Below are positions 48,026 to 58,080 of a stretch of DNA of 64,000 bases, piece by piece (within the stretch, counting starts at the first letter, position 1; each line of letters starts with the position of its first letter). The notes beneath the pieces are model-generated. The model was not told where the DNA came from and made no database searches. It worked only from the letters and a program-made list of their open reading frames with translations. A program made the position numbers and the translations under genes. The stretch spans positions 5,758,001 through 5,822,000 of the forward strand of contig CP087965.1 in the NCBI GenBank assembly GCA_024703855.1, in the 5' to 3' direction. Origin of the DNA: Polaromonas sp. P2-4. Its GTDB lineage: Bacteria > Pseudomonadota > Gammaproteobacteria > Burkholderiales > Burkholderiaceae_C.

Positions 48026-49201
48026 TCAATCTGCAAACACGGGAATGCGGGCGTTCACGGAGGGGCGGTAATGCCAGCGTTGCGGCGGGGTTTGCTGCAG
48101 GCAGCCTGAACCCAGCAAAGTTTTGAGGGCGGCGGCGGCAATCGTGTGCGCCAGCATTTGCCCCTGACACTGGTGCGCGCCTTGGCCAAAACCGGGTATG
48201 TCGCGACCGTGCCGTTCCAGCAAAAAATCACCAGGCCGGGGGTTGCACACAGGGTCGCGGCTGGCGGCGGCGAGTACCAGTAACGCTGCATCGCCAGCCT
48301 GCAAAGGCACACCCGCAATCTGCGTGGCCTGCGCCACAAAGCGGCGTGTGTTGTGAATCGATGGGTCATGGCGGCTGACCTCCTGCACCATTGGCAACAA
48401 CTGCCCGGGTTGGCGCGTCACGGTTTCCAGCAAACCGGGCTGGGTGGCCAGTGCCACGATGCTGTTGCCAATCAAGCCCGCAGTGGCCTCATAAGTCTGT
48501 GACAACAAGCCAACCAGATTGGCGAGCAATGCGTCTGCGTTGTGCCAGCCCACCTGCCCTGCTTCAAATTGCACGCGGGCCAGGGCGCTGTTCGCATCCT
48601 TCTCATCAGCCTGCGCTGTACGCGCCAGCACTGAAAACCGCGCCAGCAAGGCCTTGGCCGCATCGCTGGCAGCCAGCAATTGCGCTTCGGTGCTCAAAGG
48701 CGACAGGCAAGCCACAAAGTCGCCCATCCACCCGGCAACCTGGCTCAACTCAGACGCTTTAAAACCCAGCAAGTCGGCCACCGCCATCACGGGCACTTCA
48801 AATGCCCAGCGCGAGAGTTCTGCTCCGCGCAAAGAGTCGTTTCCCAAGGCGCTGACAGCAAGCGCTTCAGTTCTTTGCTGAACACGGGGCATATCTGTCG
48901 CCGCCAGAAAACGCTGCAGCGCCAGCTTGGGTGCGTCGTGTTTGGCACCCTCGTTCATGCGCACCAGGTGGCCAAATACCTCACCCGCCGCCGAACCGAG
49001 AATGGCCTTGGGCACGGGTTCGGCTGCGGGTCGCACATGGCAGACCGGGTTTTGCAACACCTCTTTCACGCAGGCCGCGCTACTGGCAATCCACAACTTG
49101 CGCGGCGCGTCAAAAACCAGCGCCGGGCCGGCTACCAATGCGGCGTAATAAGGGTAAGGATTGGGGTGGGCTGACGCGGCGAGGATGTGATCAGGGTTCA
49201 T
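48026..49201 (-). CDS. Cytochrome P450
   Basis: A 391-residue bacterial P450. Heme-binding loop GFGQGAHQCQGQML with the cysteine ligand, the ExxR pair in VQEVSRHD, followed by NTRRFVAQATQIAGVPLQAG, and an I-helix around LLSQTYEATAGLIGN. Cytosolic; needs external ferredoxin/reductase, none of which is adjacent. Substrate unknown. Divergent from an ArsR-type regulator with a 52-bp shared promoter gap. Confidence 0.88.
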   Translation of the reverse strand: MNPDHILAASAHPNPYPYYAALVAGPALVFDAPRKLWIASSAACVKEVLQNPVCHVRPAAEPVPKAILGSAAGEVFGHLVRMNEGAKHDAPKLALQRFLAATDMPRVQQRTEALAVSALGNDSLRGAELSRWAFEVPVMAVADLLGFKASELSQVAGWMGDFVACLSPLSTEAQLLAASDAAKALLARFSVLARTAQADEKDANSALARVQFEAGQVGWHNADALLANLVGLLSQTYEATAGLIGNSIVALATQPGLLETVTRQPGQLLPMVQEVSRHDPSIHNTRRFVAQATQIAGVPLQAGDAALLVLAAASRDPVCNPRPGDFLLERHGRDIPGFGQGAHQCQGQMLAHTIAAAALKTLLGSGCLQQTPPQRWHYRPSVNARIPVFAD

Positions 49202-49253
49202 GAAAGTGGATTGTGCCGAAGCCAGGTTTTCACGCTTCGATTACCATCAAATC

Positions 49254-49957
49254 ATGAATGCAGCCAGCAACGAAACCCCTGCCGATGACCGCATGGCGCG
49301 GATTGCGGCGGCCATTGGTGAGCCAGTCCGCGCCCGCATGTTGTGTTGCCTGATGGATGGCCACGCGCGCACCGCGACCGAACTGGCCGCAGTCGGCGGC
49401 ATCAGCGCCTCCACCGCCAGCACGCACCTGGCCAAACTCAAGGAGCAATTGCTGGTGGACGCGTTTGCCCAGGGCAAGCACCGCTACTACCGCCTGAGCG
49501 GCCCGGACGTCGCACACGCGCTTGAGGCCCTGCTGCTAATCGCCGGCACGCCTCGCCCCACCTTTACGCCCAGCACACCCAGCAGCTTGCGCACCGCACG
49601 CACCTGCTACGACCATATGGCCGGCGAGCTGGCGGTGGCCTTGCATGACCACTTGCTCAGCCAGCAATGGCTGGTCACCAGCAGCAATGGCTACGAACTC
49701 TCGCCCGAGGGAGAAACAAAATTGCAGTCTTGGGGGCTGGACACTGAAGCGTGTCACCAATCGCGCCGCCGTTTTGCCTGCCCGTGCATGGACTGGAGCG
49801 AACGACGGCCGCATCTGGCAGGCTCGCTTTGGCGGCGCTGCTGAAACTGGCGCTGCAACAAAAATGGGTCCAGCAAGATTTAGACGCGCGAAGCCTGAGA
49901 GTCATGACCAAAGGCCGCACGGCTTTCACATCGCTCGGAGTCGTATTTCCGGTTTAA
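49254..49957 (+). pseudogene. ArsR-family transcriptional regulator, one frameshift
   Basis: Winged-helix N terminus: ARIAAAIGEPVRARMLCCLM, DGHARTATELAAVGGISAST, ASTHLAKLKEQLLVDAFAQG, KHRYYRLSG. A longer C-terminal part follows; the frame breaks near 49845 and ends ALQQKWVQQDLDARSL...LGVVFPV. About 234 residues. ATG 49254 fits the domain start better than ATG 49200, which overlaps the P450 start. Likely regulates the divergent P450/monooxygenase pair. Confidence 0.78.
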
Positions 49958-49968
49958 GCCATAAAAAA

Positions 49969-49994
49969 GGGCTGATTCTTAATGAAATCAGCCC
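49969..49994 (-). terminator. Terminator of the CHRD protein gene
   Basis: GGGCTGATT and AATCAGCCC form a perfect 9-bp stem with an 8-base loop. On the minus strand it is followed by six T (the A run 49963-49968), 46 bp after the CHRD gene stop. A GCTAT hairpin core lies between at 50021-50038. Confidence 0.75.
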
Positions 49995-50040
49995 TCAGCC
50001 CATATCAATCGGGCACAATCAGCTATCAAATTAATAGCGA

Positions 50041-50502
50041 CTAGTTACGCACCGTCATCTGGCCGCGCAGTTCACCGCCCGGATTGGCCGCCGTGTGAAT
50101 GTTGGCGTACCAGCGCCCAGCCATAAGGTCAGCCGCTTGCGCCGGCGTTAGCGTGGCACTGCCTTCCATGGGGCTGCGCATGGGGCTGGACCAGGGGACG
50201 ACGACGCCGGCATTGACGCCTATGGCCGCAGGGCCGTGGAAGTGACCCGCTGTGGCGGGGCCTGTTAGGCCGGTGTAACTGATTTTCCAGCGGAACAGAT
50301 TGGTGTCTTTGTTGAGTACAGCATCCACTGTGCCACTGCCCTGGCTGGCGACGGCCGGTACCTCGTTGGCGCCGCGCAGCTGGGTGCTGAAGGCCACCAG
50401 ATTGGACTGCCGACTCATCATGCCGCAACCGGTCATGGCGGCCAAAGCGACCACGGTGATGGCCGCCAATGAAATGCGGGTTACCTGGCGACGAGTACGC
50501 AT
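50041..50502 (-). CDS. CHRD-domain lipoprotein
   Basis: 153 residues with a signal peptide ending in a lipobox (ALAAMTGC) and a CHRD domain: FSTQLRGANEVPAVASQGSG, GPATAGHFHGPAAIGVNAGV, MAGRWYANIHTAANPGGELR. CHRD proteins are exported and of uncertain function. ATG 50502 follows AGGAG; a longer upstream frame has no good start. Confidence 0.82.
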   Translation of the reverse strand: MRTRRQVTRISLAAITVVALAAMTGCGMMSRQSNLVAFSTQLRGANEVPAVASQGSGTVDAVLNKDTNLFRWKISYTGLTGPATAGHFHGPAAIGVNAGVVVPWSSPMRSPMEGSATLTPAQAADLMAGRWYANIHTAANPGGELRGQMTVRN

Positions 50503-50727
50503 GATCGGCTCCTGTAAATTAAGAAATAATTGTGGGAGAGGCACGCGCCAGGCAGCTGTAGGACAAACCCGATACGGGCAGTCGGTACCGGACGACAGAC
50601 AGCGCAAAAAATGGCTCCATCCTCCGGCTTTGTAGGCCTTCGCCGCGAGTTTGCCTACAGCGCTGGTTTGGCCCAGGTCGGCGGCCTATCATTCAGATTG
50701 CGCAGGATGTTTGCGTCTGGAGACACC

Positions 50728-50910
50728 ATGAAACCGCTCTTATTCTTGCCTCTGACATTGACTGCCGTGTTGCTATGCGGCTGCCCTGATCCCAAAGTGC
50801 CCAAGGTGCCACCCAAAGCGCCCGAGCCGAAAGCGGCTGCGAATACGCTGCACCAGCAGCCTGACGCCACGTTGCGCCAGCACCGCAGCCTCTACCCCGG
50901 CTCAGTATGA
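50728..50910 (+). CDS. Small proline-rich lipoprotein
   Basis: 60 residues: MKPLLFLPLTLTAVLLCGCP ends its signal in LLCGC, followed by DPKVPKVPPKAPEPKAAAN. No known domain. It is translationally coupled (ATGA) to the next gene. Confidence 0.6.
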   Translation: MKPLLFLPLTLTAVLLCGCPDPKVPKVPPKAPEPKAAANTLHQQPDATLRQHRSLYPGSV

Positions 50911-51218
50911 AATTGCTTATCGCCGTGGCTACCGTCGGCCTGAGCGCTTGCGCGCTGACCTCGCCGCTGACTGAGCCTGATGCGCATAGGGTCAGCATTA
51001 ACAGCGAGTCCTACCTGATCAACCAGCTGACAGCCAGCACCTGGACTGCCAGCGCAACCGGATTAACGAGGCCGCTGGCGGGCGACTCATCCAACCGGAA
51101 AGCACTGCTCCAGGCGATAGAGAAAATCTCAGGCTGCCAAGTGACTGACAGCGACTATTCGCGCCAAGGCATGCAACTGGATGCGCAAATCGATTGCGGC
51201 AGCCGCTTACAAAACTAG
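50907..51218 (+). CDS. Small lipoprotein of unknown function
   Basis: 103 residues with lipobox GLSAC after a short signal; two further Cys (in ISGCQV and QIDCGS) could form a disulfide. I do not recognise the family. No feature is seen in the following 190 bp before the SagB-like gene. Confidence 0.65.
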   Translation: MKLLIAVATVGLSACALTSPLTEPDAHRVSINSESYLINQLTASTWTASATGLTRPLAGDSSNRKALLQAIEKISGCQVTDSDYSRQGMQLDAQIDCGSRLQN

Positions 51219-51412
51219 CACGCGGAGATGCAAAGAAAACGCACCTCAGCCTGGGGTAATCGTATTTCTCGTGCAAATCGATACGGTTTGCCTTGCAGAT
51301 TGTCGCTTTCGGTCTTCGTTGTTCTGCGCAGAACTTTCGTTTTTGGGCGTAGCCCCCTGATAGGAGGAACGCGTCAGTGGCAGGATTCACCCACACGCTT
51401 TCACGAAGAGCC

Positions 51413-53245
51413 TCATTGTTCTTCCTCAAAGTTGTACGCAGGCAAAGTGGTGAGCCGTCCGTCTTCAACCGGGGCGCCCACCGTGAAGTGGTAAAAACTC
51501 TGCCATTCGCGTGAAACGATCCCGAAGGCCGCATGGACCGGATCGTCGAAGTAGCAGCCGATCCCGGTGGCGCGGATGCCCGCCTCTTCGGCCTCCAGGT
51601 AAAGCAGCTGGCCCACCATGCCGGCCTCCCAGAACAGGTTGCGGTAGAAGGCTGCGCCGTGCGTGGCCAGGCTGGCCATGTAGTCGGCGATCATGGCCAG
51701 GCTGAAAGCGCCATCGCCGGCGATGGCCTGGCCGCAGGAGACGGTGGTCGCCAGCGCTCGACAGTCCCCCTCTTGGAGGAGGTACAAGGGGAGCCCGGGC
51801 GGGCAGTCGGGCACGCGTTGCCAACAAAATTCTGAACCCATCACTCCCTTGAGAATCTCGACCTTGTCCGGATCTCTGGCGAGCGCATAGAGGCCAGGCG
51901 CCAAGCCGTCGACGCGGTGGACGAAGAGCCCGAGGTGAATGCGCGGTCGCCAGGGAATCGCGTCCCAGGGCATCCCTCGCCGCTCACAAGGAAACGCCGG
52001 GCCGCCCCAAGTTTCCTTGACCCCCTCGGGGGCGGCTGCCGCAAGGCGGCGGCCTGGGGGCGCTCATGCGTCGGAATCAACCGGGCGAGCATGCGAAAGA
52101 ATGCGGCTCGCGAGATCGCCGTCGAGCCATCCATCGCTACCGCGCTGCGGCGGCCAAGAATGGCCTTCTCCGCGCTGAGCAGGCCCTGACGGACAGGTGT
52201 CCCGAAAAGTTCATCTTCCGTGGGAAACCCGGAGAAGTCCTCCTTGATAGGCGATCTTTCGCAGCGTCGCGTCACCTGCGCAACTACGTCGATCACGGGC
52301 CACTCGACGTTGTGTTCGGGGCTCAGCGTGTTGGCCCTGCCCTGCCAAAGCACGCCAGCGCCGTGCGCCGTCAGCGGCTTCGAGTCGGTCGCAAGCGGCA
52401 CCGGACAATCCGGTGCAATCAACACGAGCAGCTCGGGCTCCTCGCGTTCAGCCACCGCAAAATCCTCATCGCGGTCAAGCCCCAGGAGGCTGGAGAGGGT
52501 GCTATCGCTCGCGCCGTCGAGGAGCACCAATCTCCAGCCGAGCGCCGCTGCCGCGATACGCAGGCTGGCCAGCGCGTGTCCGACGTCGTGCTGGCAGTAG
52601 CGGAACGCGCTCGCCGTACTTCCAGGCTTCGCGCCAATGAACCGACGACAGACCCACGAAGAAGGCGCCCTCAGGGTAAGGCGCAATCAGCTCGGCCCAC
52701 CGCGTCGCGTCGAGCACCGCTCGCCGTTCAAGAGCGTGTTCCCTCGGCGCATAGTGGTACACGGCGGCTGTGTCGCCGAGCTGCTCGAGCGCAGGCAGTA
52801 GGGCATAGCCCTCGGTCGGATGAAGATTCCCACTTGAAGGATTTGCGCGCAACGGCCACCTGGTCTCGCCGACTTGCTTCCATGCGGTCAGCGAGAGTGC
52901 GTAGCGGAAAAAGAGCGAGACCGACTCCAGCGACAGTGGCACCGGCGGCACAGTCGCGCTCGCATAGAGCTGCCAATAGGGAAGTGGGCGGCCCGCTTTG
53001 GGCAGAGGGAGACGAACCAGGTCCGCGCCCGCGTAGCGCCGAAACGGATCGGGCTGCGTTGCCCAGTCCATGTAGCCGAGCGAGGCGGCGTAGCGGTGGA
53101 AGTGGTGCTTAGTTCGCTCGTGGTAGGCGACGACCCCCTCTTCGGGAGAGGCGTCTCCCTCAAGAAGGAGGCCGGCTCGCTCCAGCGCGCCTGGTGCCCC
53201 CGATAAGGCTGAAAGACGATGGAACGTCATGGCAATCGTCGTCAT
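51413..53245 (-). pseudogene. SagB/ThcOx-family dehydrogenase, two frame breaks
   Basis: An FMN-dependent nitroreductase-fold protein of about 600 residues with two halves. N-terminal: YHERTKHHFHRYAASLGYMD, LPYWQLYASATVPPVPLSLE, PSSGNLHPTEGYALLPAL. After a break near 52625: FRYCQHDVGHALASLRIAAA. After a second break and a GC-rich repeat insertion (about 51990-52070): PWRPRIHLGLFVHRVDGLAP, SLAMIADYMASLATHGAAFY, WEAGMVGQLLYLEAEEAGIR. SagB enzymes oxidise azolines in TOMM clusters, but no YcaO partner is near. Overlaps yyaL by ATGA. Confidence 0.78.
52004..52066 (+). repeat. GC-rich family repeat inserted in the SagB-like gene
   Basis: GGCCGCCCCAAG, then CCCCCTCGGGGGCGGCTGC and a CTGGGGGCGCTC tail. 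The same element type occurs at 62036-62080, 62828-62909, 63035-63135 and 63670-63700. It separates two conserved SagB segments and coincides with the second frame break. Confidence 0.65.
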
Positions 53246-55224
53246 GCGGTGCAGCGCTCAAGCAGCGCCTGCGCGCTCGTCACCGGCGCGTCGCAGGTTC
53301 GGTTTCGGCACACGTAGGCAGCGGGCTGGCCGCCGACTGGGTGCCGACCCTGGCCAATCGGAACATCCTCGGCAAACGCCAGAACGCGCTGGGTGGTAGC
53401 TACGGTGAACGGCCTCCACCAGCGGCGCCGCCTCACCCCGGTCGCCCGCCAGCACAATCGAGACCGGGCGCTGCGAGAAATCGCGCGCCGCCAGGAGGTG
53501 CGAAAAGCCGAACGGGTTGTTGGCCGCTGCGGCGCCGTACATCTGGAACACGTGCTCGGCGCGGTCACGGTAAGAATCGCGACCCGTCAGTTCGTGCAGC
53601 CGCAGCAGCGCGAACACGCTCGCCGAGGTTCCCGACGGCCAGGCGTGGTCTTGCGGGGAGCGCGGACGATGCACGAGCCGCTCACCCTCCTTGGGCGTGA
53701 AGTAGAACCCATCGTCCCAGAACTTGTCGAGGATCAGGTCGACAAGCCTCTCGGCGCGTTCGAGATAAGGTCTGTCGAAGCCGGATTCATAGAGGTCAAT
53801 GAGCGCGTTAGCCAGAAACGCGTAGTCGTCGAGGAAGCCAGGCACCTTGCCCGCACCGTCCTTCCAGGCACGATAGAGGCCACCGTCCGGCATGGTCATC
53901 CTCTGCATCAGGAAGTCGGCTGCGCGCCGCGCGGACTGAAGGTACAAAACCTGCCCGGTCGCCTGGTAAGCGGCGCACAGGCCCTGGATCATGAGCGCGT
54001 TCCAGCTCGTGAGGATGTTCTCGTCGCGGCCGGGACGAACCCGTCGGGCGCGTGCCGTAAACAGCTGCTCACGCAGGCCCTCCAGACGCGCTTCTTCCAG
54101 CGCATTAAGTTCAACCGCGCGGTACAGCACGGTGGCGCCGTGCTCGAAGTTGCCCTGCTTGGTCACGCCGTAGGCCCAGCATGCGAAGGCAGCATCGGAC
54201 TCGCCCAGCACGGCCTCTATCTGGGCGGGTGTCCAGACATAGAACGTGCCTTCCTCGCCCTCGCTGTCGGCGTCCTCGCTCGCATAGAAGCCGCCGTCGG
54301 GATGCGCCAGATCGCGCAGCACGTAGCTGATGGTTTGCTCGAATACGCGCCGCCATGAGCGCTTGCCCGTCACGCGATAGGCATCCGCGTAGAGCTTGAC
54401 GAGCTGGCCGTTGTCGTAAAGCATTTTCTCGAAATGCGGCACCGCCCAGCGCTCATCGACGCTGTAGCGCGCAAAGCCACCGCCCAGAGGGTCGTAGATC
54501 CCGCCGGCGGCCATGTGATCGAGCGTCCGCTCGACGGAGGCGAGCAGTTGGGGCTCGCGGGTTCGGTGGTAGACGCGCAGCACGAGGTCGTGGCAAGAAG
54601 GGTTCGGAAATTTCGGCGCACCCCCAAGCCCCCGTGGACCGGGTCCGTATTCGCGGCGAAGGCGCGCGCAGCCTCGGCAGGCACGTCTCGACCCGTCGGT
54701 GCCGCGCCGCCGACAAGTCGTTCTTCGAGGACCCGGTAGCCCTTGAGGAACTGTTCGACCTGGGTGCGGAGTTCCGGGCGTCGTTCTTTCCAGGCCGCGC
54801 TCAAGCCCAGCAGGACCTGCGCAAACCCAGGCCGCCCATAGCGCGCCTCGGGCGGGAAGTAGGTTCCGCCGAAGAAGGGTTCTCCCTGCGGCGTCACGAA
54901 CACGGTCAGCGGCCAACCGCCGCCCTGACCCATCATCTGTACGACTTTTTGATAGATGTCGTCGAGGTCGGGACGCTCCTGGCGATCGACCTTGATGTTG
55001 ATGAAGTGCTCGTTCATCAAACGCGCGATGTCGGGGTTCTCGAACGACTCGTGCGCCATGACGTGACACCAGTGACACGCGGCGTAGCCCACCGATACGT
55101 GGATGGGCTTGTCCTCTTCTCGGGCGCGGCGAAACGCTTCTTCTCCCCATGGATACCAATCAACGGGGTTCTCGGCGTGCTGCCGGAGATAAGGGGAGGT
55201 TTCCCGGGACAGTCGATTTAGCAT
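53242..55224 (-). pseudogene. YyaL-like thioredoxin-domain protein (DUF255), two frameshifts
   Basis: About 660 residues. N-terminal thioredoxin-like DUF255 domain: LSRETSPYLRQHAENPVDWY, VGYAACHWCHVMAHESF (C-x-x-C), MGQGGGWPLTVFVTPQGEPF. The frame breaks near 54622 (GGGGG for GGGGGG on the minus strand) and resumes GGAPKFPNPSCHDLVLRVYH, followed by an alpha/alpha-barrel domain (YDPLGGGFARYSVDERWAVP, HFEKMLYDNGQLVKLYADAY). A second break near 53390 precedes the C terminus (CRNRTCDAPV). Role uncertain, possibly thiol or carbohydrate-epimerase-like. Confidence 0.82.
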
Positions 55225-55251
55225 GCATCTACCTGATATTTACCCTGTCAT

Positions 55252-55878
55252 CTACCCAGCGCGCGGGTAGAAGGGCTGCTTACCCGCTGCGTGGTCCGTC
55301 GCATCGACGATTTCCACGATTTCCGGGGCGACCCTTTTCACCATGACTTCGAAGCCCTGCCTCAGGGTCAGCTGAGAGGCCGCGCAGCCCTGGCAGCCGC
55401 CGCTCATGGTGATGAAAAGCTTGCCTTCGCGGACGTCCACGAGAGAAATCTTCCCACCGTGGTTCGCGATGGAACGATTGACTTCCTTGTCCAGCAGTTG
55501 CTGAACGACCACGCCAAGCTCGGTGTCGGACCTTCCTTGCATGCTGGCGTGGACAGCCATCTCCAGGATCGCCGGCACGCCGGTGAGCAGCTGCGTCCGG
55601 ATCGCCGTTCCGATGGCCGCTTTCAGTCCTGACCACGAGGCGCTAGGTTCCTTGCCGATGGTCACCACGTTTTCGGCAATGAGCACGTTGGCTACACCTG
55701 GAAGCGCGAACAGTCGCTCGCCGAGCGGCGACCCGGCAGCCCGTTCCTGGTTGCCGAAGAAGAAGGGGCCGCCGGGATGCAAGCTGCGGCTCACGGTGAA
55801 CTTGCACGTGTCGGGGTCGGCGAGCGAAGTCTCCGCGCGAATGCTGGTTGGCAGATCCACAAGCAGGGCATCAGACAT
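55252..55878 (-). CDS. NfuA/NifU-type iron-sulfur carrier
   Basis: 208 residues, intact. N-terminal Nfu_N domain (FTVSRSLHPGGPFFFGNQER, LFALPGVANVLIAENVVTIG) and C-terminal NifU domain (NRSIANHGGKISLVDVREGK) with the cluster-binding C-x-x-C in MSGGCQGCAAS. Carries a [4Fe-4S] cluster to client apoproteins. It overlaps the upstream mrp by 8 bp, so the two are coupled. Confidence 0.87.
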   Translation of the reverse strand: MSDALLVDLPTSIRAETSLADPDTCKFTVSRSLHPGGPFFFGNQERAAGSPLGERLFALPGVANVLIAENVVTIGKEPSASWSGLKAAIGTAIRTQLLTGVPAILEMAVHASMQGRSDTELGVVVQQLLDKEVNRSIANHGGKISLVDVREGKLFITMSGGCQGCAASQLTLRQGFEVMVKRVAPEIVEIVDATDHAAGKQPFYPRAG

Positions 55879-57124
55879 TTTCGACGCCCTCCGCCGCAGC
55901 GCGCTCGCCTAAGGCGCACAGGTCGTTAAACGAATGGATTCCGCTGTTGTGGCCGTCGTTCCAATCGAACCCGATCGCGTAGTTGCCTACGCTCACGATC
56001 TGGCGCGGGCTCACATCAGCCCGCACCGTCTTGGGATCGAGCAGCTTGCGTCCGCTCATCTCCTCGACGCAGAGGGCGCAACGACACGACAGGCGCAGGT
56101 CGCGAACGTCGAAGTCGTCGCGATGACCATCCTCCCAGAGGATGGACAAGGTGCGCGGATCGCGGCGCAGAAGTCCGATGGGGGTGTTCCGCGCTCCAGC
56201 AGGCCGCACCGCGCCTTCCATCCAGGCCGGCGCCCCCTCGTTGCTGTCCCACTTCCACACAAAGGGCTTCAGCACCGTGACCGCCGCGTGGAGCTGCTCC
56301 ACCAGCGCGGCGGCGATGGCGGCGTACACCCGTGCGCTGACCGACTTCGGCTGGTCCACCACGGTGGGACGACCCTCGTCACCGCCGGTGACGACATCGG
56401 CATCCAGGGGTAAGGCGCCCAGGAACGGGACGCCGAGCTCCTGGCTCATCCGCTCGCCGCCGCCGTGACGGAAGATATCCGTGCTCTCGCCGCAGTGGGG
56501 GCAGGTGAAGCCGCGCATGTTCTCGACGATCCCAAGAATCGGCACCTGCACCTTCTCGAACATCCGCAAGCCGCGGCGGGCGATCTTGAGGCTCACGGCC
56601 TGTGGTGTCGTCACGATCACCACGCCCGACAGCGGCATGCTTTGCGCCAGCGTCAACTGGGTGTCGCCGGTGCCGGGCGGGAGGTCGAGGATCAGGTAGT
56701 CCAGCGGTCCCCATTGCACGCCGCCGACGAACATCGTCAGGTATTTGCCCACCATCGGCCCGCGCAAGACGGCCGGTTTATCGTCTCCGGTAAGCATGCC
56801 CATCGACACCACCTTCAGGCCGTACCGCTGCGCCGGGATCATCATGCCTTCCGGGGTCATCGCTGGCGGCTCACCGCTTGGGATGCCGAGCATGCCGGGG
56901 ATGCTGGGGCCAAGGATGTCGGCGTCTACCAGCCCGACGCGGGCTCCGAGCTGCTGCAGCGCGAGCGCCAGATTGACGCTCACCGTGGATTTCCCGACGC
57001 CGCCCTTGCCGCTGCCGACGGCGATGATATGACGGATCCCCGGCAGTTTCTCGGGGCCGACGGCCGGCTGGGATAACGCGCCAGGCGCGTGCTGTTGCTG
57101 TTGGTTGTGGTCAGTGGTCTGCAT
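55871..57124 (-). CDS. mrp: Mrp/ApbC-type P-loop ATPase with C-terminal DUF971 domain
   Basis: 417 residues. The deviant P-loop IIAVGSGKGGVGKSTVSVNL, LVDADILGPSIPGML, and the C-x-x-C in TCPHCGESTDIF define a NBP35/Mrp iron-sulfur carrier; residues from about 310 form a DUF971 domain (ILWEDGHRDDFDVRDLRLSC, FDWNDGHNSGIHSFNDL). The usual N-terminal DUF59 domain is absent, replaced by a Gln/His-rich leader. Predicted to load Fe-S clusters together with the adjacent Nfu protein. Confidence 0.88.
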   Translation of the reverse strand: MQTTDHNQQQQHAPGALSQPAVGPEKLPGIRHIIAVGSGKGGVGKSTVSVNLALALQQLGARVGLVDADILGPSIPGMLGIPSGEPPAMTPEGMMIPAQRYGLKVVSMGMLTGDDKPAVLRGPMVGKYLTMFVGGVQWGPLDYLILDLPPGTGDTQLTLAQSMPLSGVVIVTTPQAVSLKIARRGLRMFEKVQVPILGIVENMRGFTCPHCGESTDIFRHGGGERMSQELGVPFLGALPLDADVVTGGDEGRPTVVDQPKSVSARVYAAIAAALVEQLHAAVTVLKPFVWKWDSNEGAPAWMEGAVRPAGARNTPIGLLRRDPRTLSILWEDGHRDDFDVRDLRLSCRCALCVEEMSGRKLLDPKTVRADVSPRQIVSVGNYAIGFDWNDGHNSGIHSFNDLCALGERAAAEGVENV

Positions 57125-57165
57125 GGCTAAGTTCCTTGCCTTTTGAGTTCAGGGGTCAATGAATG

Positions 57166-57789
57166 TCATGTCGTGTGCTCCAACATGGCAGAGAAGAAAT
57201 TCAGTTCGCACTGCATGGCGTACGCGTAGGCATCCCTCACTGCCGAGGAGTCATCCGCCGTCGAGTCCAATAATGATTCAACTCGCGTGACGAGGGCCTG
57301 GAAATCAGGACCACTGTAGGTAGCAATCCATGATTGGTAGGGATTACCTGCGCCAACGGTCTTCGCCAGCTCGGTGCCCAGATAGCCGTAGAGCCGCATG
57401 CAAGGGGTCATGGCCGTGATCGTCTCGCCCGGCTCGCTCTGCCAGGCGGTCGCAAGCAAGAAGTCCGTATAGGCGGCTACCGCCCGATACGGTCGCACGC
57501 GATCCAGTTCGATCTTGAGCTCTTTCGCGTAAGTGGCGTGTAGCTGAAGTTCCTGCAAGACCCCATTCAAAAGTTCGCAGAGTTGGGTGAACGTCGCCAT
57601 GTCCTGGCTGCGGGCCGCGGCGAGCGCATAGGCCCGGGCAAACGTGCTGAGAAAGAACGCATCTTGGGCGACGTAGCGTCGGAAGGTTTCGGGGTCAAGG
57701 GTGCCGTCGGCCAGCCCGCGAACGAAAGGGTGATGCAGGCACGCTTCGGCCAAGCGTACATTTTGCTGCCAAAGGATATCGTGAAGCAT
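57166..57789 (-). CDS. tenA: TenA-family protein
   Basis: 207 residues with the TenA/heme-oxygenase-like fold: HHPFVRGLADGTLDPETFRR, YVAQDAFFLSTFARAYALAA, PYRAVAAYTDFLLATA and the thiaminase-II cysteine region MTPCMRLYGYLGTEL. TenA hydrolyses aminopyrimidines for thiamin salvage; relatives are diiron oxidases. No thi genes are adjacent. Starts one base after the stop of a second TenA-like gene. Confidence 0.83.
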   Translation of the reverse strand: MLHDILWQQNVRLAEACLHHPFVRGLADGTLDPETFRRYVAQDAFFLSTFARAYALAAARSQDMATFTQLCELLNGVLQELQLHATYAKELKIELDRVRPYRAVAAYTDFLLATAWQSEPGETITAMTPCMRLYGYLGTELAKTVGAGNPYQSWIATYSGPDFQALVTRVESLLDSTADDSSAVRDAYAYAMQCELNFFSAMLEHTT

Positions 57790-58080
57790 CTAGCCCTCCC
57801 AGGAGGTCATCTTCCAGAACTCTCTTTCGTGGGCCAAAACGCCATCAAAATTGCGCTGGCCCGGCTCGTGCAAGTTGCCCTCAGTCAGAACTCGCAGGGA
57901 CGCCACATAGTCCGCAAAGCGCGGGTTCGACCATCGGTCAATGAACTCCGCGTACGGCCCTTTGGGCGGCAGCCGGCTCCAGGTAGCTGGCCTCGACGCC
58001 AAAGAGCATCGCCAGTAGTACCGGGTACGGGTCACTGTAGGCCGCCTGGATCAGGAAATCGCCATAGCGCCTGCAGACTG
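57790..58080 (-). pseudogene. TenA-like C-terminal fragment
   Basis: Reads YGDFLIQAAYSDPYPVLLAM, LFGVEASYLE, breaks frame near 57975, then GPYAEFIDRWSNPRFADYVA and HEREFWKMTSWEG-stop. It matches the second half of a TenA protein; the first half is missing, cut at about 58080 where an IS-like end begins. A second tenA in tandem. Confidence 0.72.

Noticed and set aside
51219..51412. A gene or RNA between the small lipoprotein and the SagB-like gene
   Set aside because: No frame with a start and ribosome site, and no convincing structure seen.
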